A stretch of 10,000 nt of DNA from Nitrospira sp. Its GTDB lineage: Bacteria > Nitrospirota > Nitrospiria > Nitrospirales > Nitrospiraceae. Under the pieces are notes generated by a model. The model saw only the letters and a list, made by a program, of their open reading frames with translations, did no database searches and was not told the DNA's origin. Position 1 is the stretch's first letter. Every line of letters begins with the position of its first letter. Position numbers and translations under genes: made by a program. The DNA lies in assembly GCA_020216985.1 (NCBI GenBank), contig JAIWOH010000115.1, forward strand, positions 1 through 10,000, read 5' to 3'. Of this stretch, positions 1 through 9,325 are shown piece by piece.

Positions 1-191
1 TCGAGCTGGCGAAGAAGAGAGCCAAGCTCACCGAAGCCCGTGTCGTCACCTATCAACGGCCCGGCGAATATGTGAACAACGTCTATTCGCGGCTGCTGGC
101 GCCAGGTCCGTTGTCGGCCATCGGCGACCTTGACCTCATGACATTCCTTCGAGGAAGCGCGCCGCAATTCATGTATTTGTGGATGCCCTAG
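1..191 (+). CDS. sppA: Signal peptide peptidase SppA-like (S49), C-terminal 62 residues only
   Basis: An open frame runs in from the left edge (first full codon at 3) and stops at TAG 189-191. The visible 62 residues include KLTEARVVTYQRPGEY followed by NNVYSRLL. This resembles the C-terminal end of SppA-type S49 serine peptidases, where a 'EARVVTY.RPGEY..N.YS' stretch follows the catalytic domain. SppA is a membrane-anchored protease that degrades signal peptides left after preprotein cleavage. The catalytic Ser and Lys lie outside the window, so activity cannot be judged. The assignment rests on one short tail motif recalled from the family. It could be another protein with a similar tail, but the reading frame itself is convincing. 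The next gene starts 71 bases downstream on the same strand. A signal-peptide peptidase would fit the envelope-protease neighbour and the lepB gene further on. Confidence 0.6.
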   Translation, partial: ELAKKRAKLTEARVVTYQRPGEYVNNVYSRLLAPGPLSAIGDLDLMTFLRGSAPQFMYLWMP

Positions 192-262
192 TAAACCGCG
201 TAAACCGCAAGGCGATCTATCGAGATCGATCCGCCGATCGGCCCGGGAGGTTCGAACGTCCG

Positions 263-1219
263 ATGGCCCGTTCCAGCGATTCTCCGATCAAGAGGATGCT
301 TTCCCTGTCAATCGAGCGCCGCGCGCTGCTCCGGAGGGGGGTGCGGTTTGTCGTCGGCTTGCAGGGGCTCGTGGGGTTCGGCATGGCCGGGTGGTTCGTC
401 TCCGCGGCGACCGGTTGCTATCGCGCGCCGGGGACCGCGCGCGATCAATTCATCACCATCTCCGAAGAAAAAGAAATGGCCATGGGTATCAGCGCCTTTC
501 ACGAGATCCTGCGCAAGGCCAGGTTGAGCGACGATTTGGAGATCAACGAGATGGTCAATCGAGTGGGCGGCCGTATTGCCGCCGCGGCGAACAAACCGGA
601 GTATCAATGGGAATTCGTCGTCATTCAGGACGATCGCACCGTCAATGCGTTCGCCCTGCCCGGAGGCAAGGTCGCCGTCTTTACCGGCATCCTCAAATTC
701 ACGCAAAACGAAAACGGGTTGGCGACGGTCATGGGCCATGAGGTCGCGCACGTGCTGCAACGCCACGGCGCCGAGCGGTATAGCAGGGGAATCCTGGAAA
801 CGATCGCCCAGGTCGGCGCGTTGGCCGCAGGAGCCGCGGCCGGACGACCGGATGCGGCGGTGGCGGCGATGAGCGCCTACGGCGTGGGCGTGTCCCTACC
901 GTTCGGACGAAGTCAGGAATCCGAAGCCGATTTTATCGGGCTCCGACTGATGGCTCAGGCAGGCTATGATCCCCGCGAAGCGGTGCCGTTTTGGGAACGG
1001 ATGAGCGGGTGCCCCAGACAGTTGATCGGCAAGGCCTGTTTTCGGGCGCAACAAAATATTCCGGAGTTTTTGTCGACGCATCCGTCCGATTCGACACGGC
1101 TCAACCAAATCGAGGCCTGGTTGCCGGACGCACTCAAGCATTATCGAGGCTCGGAACGGCAGGAACCGTCGCCGGCTCAGCCGTATCGTCCGGCGATCGG
1201 GCCGCCGCAACCGTCCTGA
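263..1219 (+). CDS. M48-family envelope metallopeptidase (LoiP/BepA/Oma1-like), probable lipoprotein
   Basis: This is a zinc metalloprotease likely to act in envelope protein quality control. From the ATG at 263 it has 318 residues. The zinc site is visible: HEVAH at residues 159-163 (His159, His163 ligands, Glu160 catalytic) and the third ligand Glu219 in ESEAD. A stretch before it (VNAFALPGGKVAVFTGIL) is typical of the family, where it precedes HExxH. The N-terminus has an arginine-rich segment (ERRALLRR), a hydrophobic segment, then SAATGC. The Cys fits a relaxed lipobox, so the mature protein is probably a periplasm-facing lipoprotein. No TPR repeats are seen, unlike BepA, so it is closer in size to LoiP/YcaL. 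The C-terminal tail is rich in Pro and Gln. Start choice: GGGAGG at 245-250 lies 12 bases before ATG 263. A GTG at 179 would overlap the upstream gene and lacks a nearby Shine-Dalgarno. ATG 296 has its purine run (AAGAGG) abutting it with no spacing. carB begins 28 bases after the stop. Confidence 0.88.
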   Translation: MARSSDSPIKRMLSLSIERRALLRRGVRFVVGLQGLVGFGMAGWFVSAATGCYRAPGTARDQFITISEEKEMAMGISAFHEILRKARLSDDLEINEMVNRVGGRIAAAANKPEYQWEFVVIQDDRTVNAFALPGGKVAVFTGILKFTQNENGLATVMGHEVAHVLQRHGAERYSRGILETIAQVGALAAGAAAGRPDAAVAAMSAYGVGVSLPFGRSQESEADFIGLRLMAQAGYDPREAVPFWERMSGCPRQLIGKACFRAQQNIPEFLSTHPSDSTRLNQIEAWLPDALKHYRGSERQEPSPAQPYRPAIGPPQPS

Positions 1220-1247
1220 CGGCCGACACTGATTCACAAGGGACACT

Positions 1248-4547
<3,300 letters not shown>

Positions 4548-4554
4548 GGCGCAG

Positions 4555-5031
4555 ATGCCGACACCGATTACCAAAAAAGGATACGATGCGTTGAAGGCCG
4601 AGTTGGACCGGCTGCGAAAGATCGAGCGTCCCAAGGTGATAGAGGCGATCGCGGAAGCCCGCGCGCACGGAGATCTGAGCGAAAACGCCGAATACGACGC
4701 GGCCAAAGAGCGCCAAGCATTCATTGAATCGCGAATTTCCGAGATCGAAACCAAGCTGGCCGACGCCCGCGTCGTCGAAATCACGGGGCGAAACAGCGAC
4801 ACGGTAGTGTTCGGCGCGACCGTGATGGTGATCGAGCAGGAGTCGCAGGAGAAAAAACGATATACGCTCGTGGGCCAGGATGAAGCCGATCTGAAGTTCA
4901 ACAAGATTTCCGTCCAATCCCCGGTCGGCCGCGCGCTCATCGGGAAACGGGTGGGCGACTTCGTGGAGGTGAAAACCCCGACGAAGACGGTCGAATACGA
5001 GGTGGTGGAGATCGCATTCGAGGACGTCTAG
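4555..5031 (+). CDS. greA: Transcription elongation (transcript cleavage) factor GreA
   Basis: GreA enters the secondary channel of backtracked RNA polymerase and stimulates cleavage of the nascent RNA 3' end. From ATG 4555 the product is 158 residues, the usual GreA length. The N-terminal coiled-coil hairpin is about 1-75, beginning TPITKKGYDALKAELDRL. Its acidic tip, HGDLSENAEY, carries Asp40 and Glu43, matching the Asp41/Glu44 pair that helps coordinate catalytic Mg2+ in E. coli. The C-terminal FKBP-like domain is about 80-158 and contains the conserved ISVQSPVGRALIGKRVGD. A TTG at 4534 would add seven residues but would overlap carB and ignore the good ribosome-binding site. The gene follows carB by 7 bases and precedes the DUF62 gene by 1 base, so all three are likely on one transcript. 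No internal promoter is evident. Confidence 0.97.
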   Translation: MPTPITKKGYDALKAELDRLRKIERPKVIEAIAEARAHGDLSENAEYDAAKERQAFIESRISEIETKLADARVVEITGRNSDTVVFGATVMVIEQESQEKKRYTLVGQDEADLKFNKISVQSPVGRALIGKRVGDFVEVKTPTKTVEYEVVEIAFEDV

Positions 5032-5032
5032 C

Positions 5033-5908
5033 GTGCCGCCGACGCGGCCCCTTATCACCCTTCTGTCGGATTTCGGTGTGCGCGACTGGTTTGTGCCGAG
5101 CATGAAGGGGGTGATTCTAAGGATCAATCCCACCGTCTCGATCGTGGATTTGTCGCACGATATCACGCCTCATCAGATCGAAGAGGCCGGATTTTTTCTG
5201 GCATCCTGCATTCGCTATTTTCCAGAAGGGACCATCCACGTCGCGGTGGTCGATCCCGGGGTCGGAACGAGCCGGCGGCCGTTGTTGATCTCCACGGGAG
5301 TCTCGTTTTTTATCGGTCCGGACAACGGGTTGTTCAGTGAAATTCTCGAGCGATATCCAAAAGCCGAGGTGCGAAAAATCGACAATCGCGACTATCGGTT
5401 GGAGACGGCCGGTTCGACCTTCGACGGCCGCGACGTATTCGCGCCGGCCGCCGCATGGTTGAGCACGGGGGTCCCGAAGGAATTGTTCGGCCCCGTGATT
5501 CACGATCCGGTCCGCCGCTTCCTGGTGCGTCCGGCGTGGCAGGAGGAATCGCTTTTGGGGCGGATCGTCTGCGTCGATCACTTCGGAAACCTCATCTCGA
5601 ATCTGCGCCGGGAAGACGTCGATACCGTGGAGGCCAGATCTCGGCAATCCGGAGTCCTGATTCGAATCGGGGCTTGGGCGATCGACGGGCTCGTCGCCAG
5701 CTATGACGAGGGGTCGTATGAAATCCCCAAAGCCTTGATCAACAGCAACGGCCATGTCGAAGTGTTTCTCCGAGAGCGCAGCGCCGCGCTTCACCTGCGC
5801 CTTGGCCTTGGCGAAGAAGTTCGACTCTCGCCCCGCGAGAGAAGCCTGCCCGGTTCGTTCTTGAGTGATCGATCGTTGGGGGGCGAGAGGGATCGATTGG
5901 AAGAATGA
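5033..5908 (+). CDS. DUF62 / SAM hydroxide adenosyltransferase family protein, with His-to-Asp change in the expected catalytic triad
   Basis: Members of this family (PF01887, related to fluorinase and chlorinase SalL) convert S-adenosylmethionine plus water to adenosine and methionine. The 291 residues contain the family signatures in order: LLSDFGVRDWFVPSMKGVI (10-28), VVDPGVGTSRR (72-82), GPDNGLF (95-101), STFDGRDVFAPAAA (128-141), VDHFGNLISN (181-190) and INSNGHVEVF (236-245). In studied members an Asp-Arg-His triad activates water (Asp68, Arg75, His127 in the Pyrococcus protein, as I recall). Here Asp74 and Arg81 are present, but the His of 'TFHGRD' is Asp131 (codon GAC, 5423-5425). Activity is therefore uncertain. 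The GTG start has GAGGA at 5020-5024, eight bases upstream, inside the end of greA, and lies one base after the greA stop. The tail beyond about residue 265 is polar and Arg-rich, longer than I expect for the family, and overlaps the bioA 3' end on the other strand. Confidence 0.9.
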   Translation: MPPTRPLITLLSDFGVRDWFVPSMKGVILRINPTVSIVDLSHDITPHQIEEAGFFLASCIRYFPEGTIHVAVVDPGVGTSRRPLLISTGVSFFIGPDNGLFSEILERYPKAEVRKIDNRDYRLETAGSTFDGRDVFAPAAAWLSTGVPKELFGPVIHDPVRRFLVRPAWQEESLLGRIVCVDHFGNLISNLRREDVDTVEARSRQSGVLIRIGAWAIDGLVASYDEGSYEIPKALINSNGHVEVFLRERSAALHLRLGLGEEVRLSPRERSLPGSFLSDRSLGGERDRLEE

Positions 5909-7317
5909 CCGCGCTTTCCAACCGGTTTTGTTTCATCGGTTTCATCCGGCCAACGTTCGGTGACCGCCTCAATCGCTGAACGGACGATTGTGACCATTCG
6001 CTTCAACTCCGAGAGGGACACGCTCAGCGGCGGAATCAGCACGATGACATTGCCCAGTGGACGGAGCAACAGGCCGTTCCGCCTCGCCTCGGCGGCGACT
6101 CGGTGACCGATTCTTGCCGTGATGGGATACGGTTCTTTGGTGGGACGGTCCCGAACCAATTCAATGCCCACCATCAATCCTGCTCGTCGAACGTCGCCCA
6201 CATGCGGGTGGCGGACCAAGGGGGCAAGGAGGGCCGTCAAGGCCGAGAGCTTCGGCCTGAGTCGGCTCAGAGTCCGTTCCCTTCGAAAAATACGCAGGTT
6301 TTCAAGGGCCACCGCGCAGCCGAGGGGGTTGCCCGTGTAGCTGTGGCCGTGAAAAAAGGTCTTGAACTCTTCATAGGTCCCCAGGAACGCGTTGTAGATT
6401 TCTTCAGTGGTCAGGGTGGCGGCCAGCGGCATGTAGCCGCCGGTCATTCCTTTGCTGATCGCCATGAGATCCGGCGTGACGGCTTCGTGCTGACAGGCGA
6501 ACATCTTCCCGGTTCTGCCGAAGCCGGTGGCGACCTCGTCGGCGATCAGGAGGACATTGTATTTCGTGCAGAGTTCGCGGATTCGTTTGAGATAGCCGGG
6601 CGGATGGGTGAGCATGCCGGCTGCGGCCTGGACCAACGGCTCGATGACGAAACCGGCCAACTCACGATGACGGGTCTTGAGCAGCCGTGCAACGGGGTCG
6701 ATGCAGGCCAGATTGCACGAAGGATACGTAAGCGTGAGCGGGCAGCGATAACAATGGGGCGGTTCGGCCTCGATGGTGGGAAACAAAAGCGGCTTGAATC
6801 GGGCATGGAACAGATCGATGTTGCCGATGCTGACGGCCCCGATGGTGTCCCCGTGATACGCCAGTTTCAAGTGGAGAAAACTCCGTTTGGGGCCCGCGTC
6901 CGGATGCCGTTGCTGCCAGTATTGGACGGCCATTTTCAAGGCCACTTCAACCGCCGTCGAACCGTTGTCCGAGTAAAAAACGCGGGTCAGTCCGCTGGGC
7001 GCGATTTTGATCAACTCGCGTGCCAGTTCGATCGCCGGTGGGTTCGAGAGTCCCAAGAACGTCGAATGGGCGATCTTGTCGATTTGTCGTTTGAGCGCCC
7101 GGTCAAGAGCCGGGTGGCGGTGGCCGTGAAGGTTGACCCAGATGGAAGACGTTCCGTCAAGATAACGACGGCCCGCCGTGTCGATCACGAAGGAGCCTCG
7201 GCCGCGTTCGATGATGAGCGGATCGTCCTGCTCCCACTCCTGCATTTGTGTGAAGGGGTGCCAGACGTATCGGCGATCCCATTGCGAGAGCTGTCGAGCG
7301 GAGGGAGGTCGTTTCAC
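5791..7317 (-). CDS. bioA: Adenosylmethionine-8-amino-7-oxononanoate (DAPA) aminotransferase
   Basis: BioA is a PLP enzyme that converts 7-keto-8-aminopelargonate to 7,8-diaminopelargonate in biotin synthesis. Visible signatures are WHPFTQM (19-25), DGTSSIWVNLHGHRHP (54-69), AYHGDTIGA (153-161), ADEVATGFGRTGKMFAC (259-275, Asp260 for the PLP nitrogen), SKGMTGGY with Schiff-base Lys289, FFHGHSYTGNPLGCAVALENL (321-341 region) and LLRPLGNVIVLIPP (417-430). The N-terminal half and HGHSYTGN look more like the Bacillus-type enzyme (some use lysine as amino donor) than E. coli BioA (donor SAM), so the donor is open. Residues 189-205 hold Cys189, Cys192, Cys201 and Cys205 in a C-X2-C-X8-C-X3-C arrangement, suggestive of metal binding. 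The enzyme fold should end near residue 452. About 55 further Ser/Pro/Arg-rich residues run into the DUF62 gene. The start is GTG 7317: no better start lies between the in-frame stop (7351-7353) and WHPFTQM, and its ribosome-binding site is poor. No other bio genes are in view. Confidence 0.95.
   Translation of the reverse strand: MKRPPSARQLSQWDRRYVWHPFTQMQEWEQDDPLIIERGRGSFVIDTAGRRYLDGTSSIWVNLHGHRHPALDRALKRQIDKIAHSTFLGLSNPPAIELARELIKIAPSGLTRVFYSDNGSTAVEVALKMAVQYWQQRHPDAGPKRSFLHLKLAYHGDTIGAVSIGNIDLFHARFKPLLFPTIEAEPPHCYRCPLTLTYPSCNLACIDPVARLLKTRHRELAGFVIEPLVQAAAGMLTHPPGYLKRIRELCTKYNVLLIADEVATGFGRTGKMFACQHEAVTPDLMAISKGMTGGYMPLAATLTTEEIYNAFLGTYEEFKTFFHGHSYTGNPLGCAVALENLRIFRRERTLSRLRPKLSALTALLAPLVRHPHVGDVRRAGLMVGIELVRDRPTKEPYPITARIGHRVAAEARRNGLLLRPLGNVIVLIPPLSVSLSELKRMVTIVRSAIEAVTERWPDETDETKPVGKRGHSSNRSLSPPNDRSLKNEPGRLLSRGESRTSSPRPRRR
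5825..5841. other. Perfect 7-bp GC-rich hairpin within the convergent gene overlap
   Basis: CTCTCGC at 5825-5831 and GCGAGAG at 5835-5841 are exact inverted repeats around a three-base loop. The hairpin lies inside the coding tails of both the DUF62 gene and bioA. Neither side carries a proper T tract, so it is not a standard intrinsic terminator. It could impede converging transcripts or be a chance result of Arg/Ser-rich codons. No better terminator was found for either gene. Confidence 0.3.
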
Positions 7318-7381
7318 GATTCGTATGGATGATGAAAGAAGCGCCCTCGGTCATGCGGGAGTCGTCGATCGCGCGCATTGC

Positions 7382-7399
7382 GGGACAGGCTCTGATCCC
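7382..7399 (-). other. Possible hairpin in the bioA leader
   Basis: GGGACAG (7382-7388) can pair with CTG (7392-7394) and TCCC (7396-7399), with one bulged A and a three-base loop. On the bioA transcript it would lie about 40-57 nucleotides after the predicted start, within a leader of about 120 nucleotides. A regulatory role is speculative, and no known riboswitch or BirA operator is recognised here. Confidence 0.2.
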
Positions 7400-7444
7400 T
7401 TGATATTTGACGCGTGACGAAACTGTCGGACGTACGCGGTGCGG

Positions 7445-7474
7445 ATTATACGGGGGCGGGCGTTGTTTTGACAA
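7445..7474 (-). promoter_or_regulatory. Sigma-70-type promoter for bioA
   Basis: Read on the minus strand, TTGTCA (7474-7469) is followed by an 18-base spacer and a perfect TATAAT (7450-7445). Transcription would start near 7438, leaving a leader of about 120 nucleotides before the bioA GTG at 7317. The -35 box occupies nearly the same base pairs as the -35 box of the lepA promoter on the other strand. Confidence 0.7.
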
Positions 7475-7496
7475 CCTGCCGAGCACTCTCTATAAT
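7468..7496 (+). promoter_or_regulatory. Consensus sigma-70 promoter for lepA-lepB
   Basis: TTGACA at 7468-7473, a 17-base spacer, and TATAAT at 7491-7496: both hexamers and the spacing are the exact housekeeping consensus, which is rare by chance in GC-rich DNA. The start is expected near 7503, giving a leader of only about 23 nucleotides before the lepA TTG at 7526. A strong, constitutive promoter is inferred. Confidence 0.85.
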
Positions 7497-7525
7497 ACGA
7501 CCGCTTCACAGAAACGAGCTGGGAT

Positions 7526-9325
7526 TTGCAAAGCCTTATACGCAATTTCTCGATTATCGCCCATATCGATCACGGCAAATCAACCCTCGCTGACCGGTTC
7601 CTCGAAGCCACAGGCGCAGTGACGGCCCGAGAGGCCAAAGAGCAGATTCTCGATGCCATGGACCTAGAACGGGAACGTGGCATTACGATCAAGGCGCACG
7701 CGGTGGCGATCCGGTATAAGGCCAAGGACGGGAAGATCTACGCGCTGCATTTGATCGATACGCCAGGCCATGTCGATTTCACGTACGAGGTATCCAGAAG
7801 CTTGGCGGCCTGCGAAGGGTCCTTGCTGCTGGTCGACGCGACGCAAGGGGTGCAGGCGCAGACGATCGCCAACGTCAATTTGGCCATGGCGAACAAACAC
7901 GTCATCATTCCTGTGATCAACAAAATCGATCTGGCCAGTGCGGATGTCGAGGGCACCAAACAGTCCATGTCCGAGGTCTTGATGCTGGACTCGGCCGAAG
8001 CCATTCCGATCAGCGCCAAAGAGGGGCGTGGAGTGCCGGAGGTGCTGGAAGCGATCATCGAGCGGATTCCTCCTCCATCCGGCGATCCTGACGGTCCGCT
8101 GAAAGCGCTGATCTTTGATTCGTGGTTCGACAATTATCAAGGCGTCATCGTCCTGATTCGCGTCGTGGACGGCTTCGTGCGCCCCGGCATGAGAATCAAA
8201 GTCATGTCGAACGATCGGGTGTTCGAAGTGACGGAGGTCGGCCAGTTTACTCCCAAGCGGGTCAAGAAGCCCGAACTCTTGACGGGGGAAGTCGGTTATT
8301 TGTGCGCCAACATGAAGGAAGTCGCGGACGTCAAGATCGGCGACACCATCACCGACGCGGCGAGACCGGCGGTGGAGCCGCTGCCGGGGTACAAAGAGGT
8401 CAAGCCGCTGGTCTTTTGCGGGCTGTACTCGACCGATACGGCGAAGTATGAAGATTTGCGCGACGCGCTGCTGAAGTTGCGGCTCAATGATTCGTCGTTC
8501 GTGTACGAACCGGAAACCTCGCTGGCACTGGGATTCGGGTTCCGATGCGGGTTTTTGGGGCTGCTCCACATGGAGATCATCCAGGAGCGTCTTGAGCGGG
8601 AATACGGGCTGTCGCTCATCACCACGGCGCCGACCGTGGTCTATCGGGTGACGACGACGAAGGGGCAGGTGCTGGAGATCGACAATCCAGCCGAATTGCC
8701 GCCTCCCCATCTGATCGAACGATTCGAAGAGCCGTTCATTTTGGTCACGATCATTACCCCGGAACGGTACATGGGGGCCATTCTCCAACTCTGTCAGGAG
8801 CGGCGCGGGATCCAGCGAAGCATTCAATTTCTTGATCCGACCCGCGTGATGATCGGGTACGAGATGCCGCTGAACGAAGTCATTTTGGATTTCTATGACA
8901 AGCTGAAATCCCGCACGCAAGGCTACGCTTCGCTGGACTACGAAATGTTGGGCTATCGGGAATCCGATCTGGTCAAGCTCGACATTTTGTTGAACGGAGA
9001 AGCCGTGGACGCCTTGTCGTTCATTACCCATCGAGAGCGATCCTATCCTCGAGGCCGGCAGTTGGTGGAAAAGATGAAAGAGTTGATTCCCCGCCAGATG
9101 TTCGAAATCGCCGTTCAGGCGGCCATCGGCAACAAGATCATCGCGCGGGAAACCATCGGCGCCATGAAAAAGAACGTCACGGCCAAGTGCTACGGGGGAG
9201 ACATCACGCGGAAGCGCAAGTTGCTGGAAAAGCAAAAAGAGGGCAAAAAACGGATGAAGGCCGTCGGGAGCGTGGAAGTGCCGCAGGAAGCCTTCCTGGC
9301 GATTCTTCGAGTCGGGGACGAATGA
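7526..9325 (+). CDS. lepA: Elongation factor 4 (LepA), ribosome-associated translational GTPase
   Basis: LepA/EF4 binds ribosomes and can back-translocate tRNAs or aid initiation and ribosome assembly, acting in the cytoplasm or at the membrane. The 599 residues match the usual length. GTPase motifs are G1 AHIDHGKST (12-20), G2 RGITIK (51-56), G3 DTPGH (78-82, with catalytic His82), G4 NKID (132-135) and G5 SAKEG (163-167). Domain II and the EF-G-like domains follow. The LepA-specific C-terminal domain is visible as [18 protein letters not shown] and ends with [15 protein letters not shown]. The start is TTG 7526: an in-frame stop (TAA 7493-7495) leaves no ATG, GTG or TTG further upstream, and [15 protein letters not shown] begins six residues in, as expected. 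The ribosome-binding site is weak (GAG at 7517-7519 region, GGGA abutting the start). The gene is driven by the consensus promoter at 7468-7496 and overlaps lepB by the ATGA at 9322-9325. Confidence 0.97.
   Translation: MQSLIRNFSIIAHIDHGKSTLADRFLEATGAVTAREAKEQILDAMDLERERGITIKAHAVAIRYKAKDGKIYALHLIDTPGHVDFTYEVSRSLAACEGSLLLVDATQGVQAQTIANVNLAMANKHVIIPVINKIDLASADVEGTKQSMSEVLMLDSAEAIPISAKEGRGVPEVLEAIIERIPPPSGDPDGPLKALIFDSWFDNYQGVIVLIRVVDGFVRPGMRIKVMSNDRVFEVTEVGQFTPKRVKKPELLTGEVGYLCANMKEVADVKIGDTITDAARPAVEPLPGYKEVKPLVFCGLYSTDTAKYEDLRDALLKLRLNDSSFVYEPETSLALGFGFRCGFLGLLHMEIIQERLEREYGLSLITTAPTVVYRVTTTKGQVLEIDNPAELPPPHLIERFEEPFILVTIITPERYMGAILQLCQERRGIQRSIQFLDPTRVMIGYEMPLNEVILDFYDKLKSRTQGYASLDYEMLGYRESDLVKLDILLNGEAVDALSFITHRERSYPRGRQLVEKMKELIPRQMFEIAVQAAIGNKIIARETIGAMKKNVTAKCYGGDITRKRKLLEKQKEGKKRMKAVGSVEVPQEAFLAILRVGDE

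Noticed and set aside
191..228. Tandem 9-base repeat (GTAAACCGC, 191-208) and a 6-bp hairpin (213-228) after the sppA-like stop
   Set aside because: Only two copies, a short stem and no T tract: insufficient for a terminator or repeat element.
5868..5897. Inverted repeat ATCGATC / GATCGAT near the DUF62 stop
   Set aside because: A 7-bp arm built from the self-complementary GATC/ATCGAT words that are frequent throughout this sequence, with a 16-base loop and no T tract.
6103..7332. Long plus-strand open frame (409 codons) antisense to bioA
   Set aside because: bioA on the minus strand carries all the diagnostic PLP-enzyme motifs. The plus frame has none.
7318..7467. BirA operator or biotin-type regulatory site upstream of bioA
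   Set aside because: No TTGTAACC/GGTTACAA-like dyad is visible. The TTGTCA present is explained as a -35 box.
7157..7486. Minus-strand frame overlapping the bioA leader and start
   Set aside because: It runs in a different frame across bioA codons, its upstream part crosses the promoter region, and no homology is recognised.
7664..9235. Long minus-strand open frame (523 codons) antisense to lepA
   Set aside because: It lies fully inside lepA, has no recognisable motif, is rich in His, Arg, Asp and Gln as expected from reverse reading of GC-rich codons, and has no support from spacing or signals.
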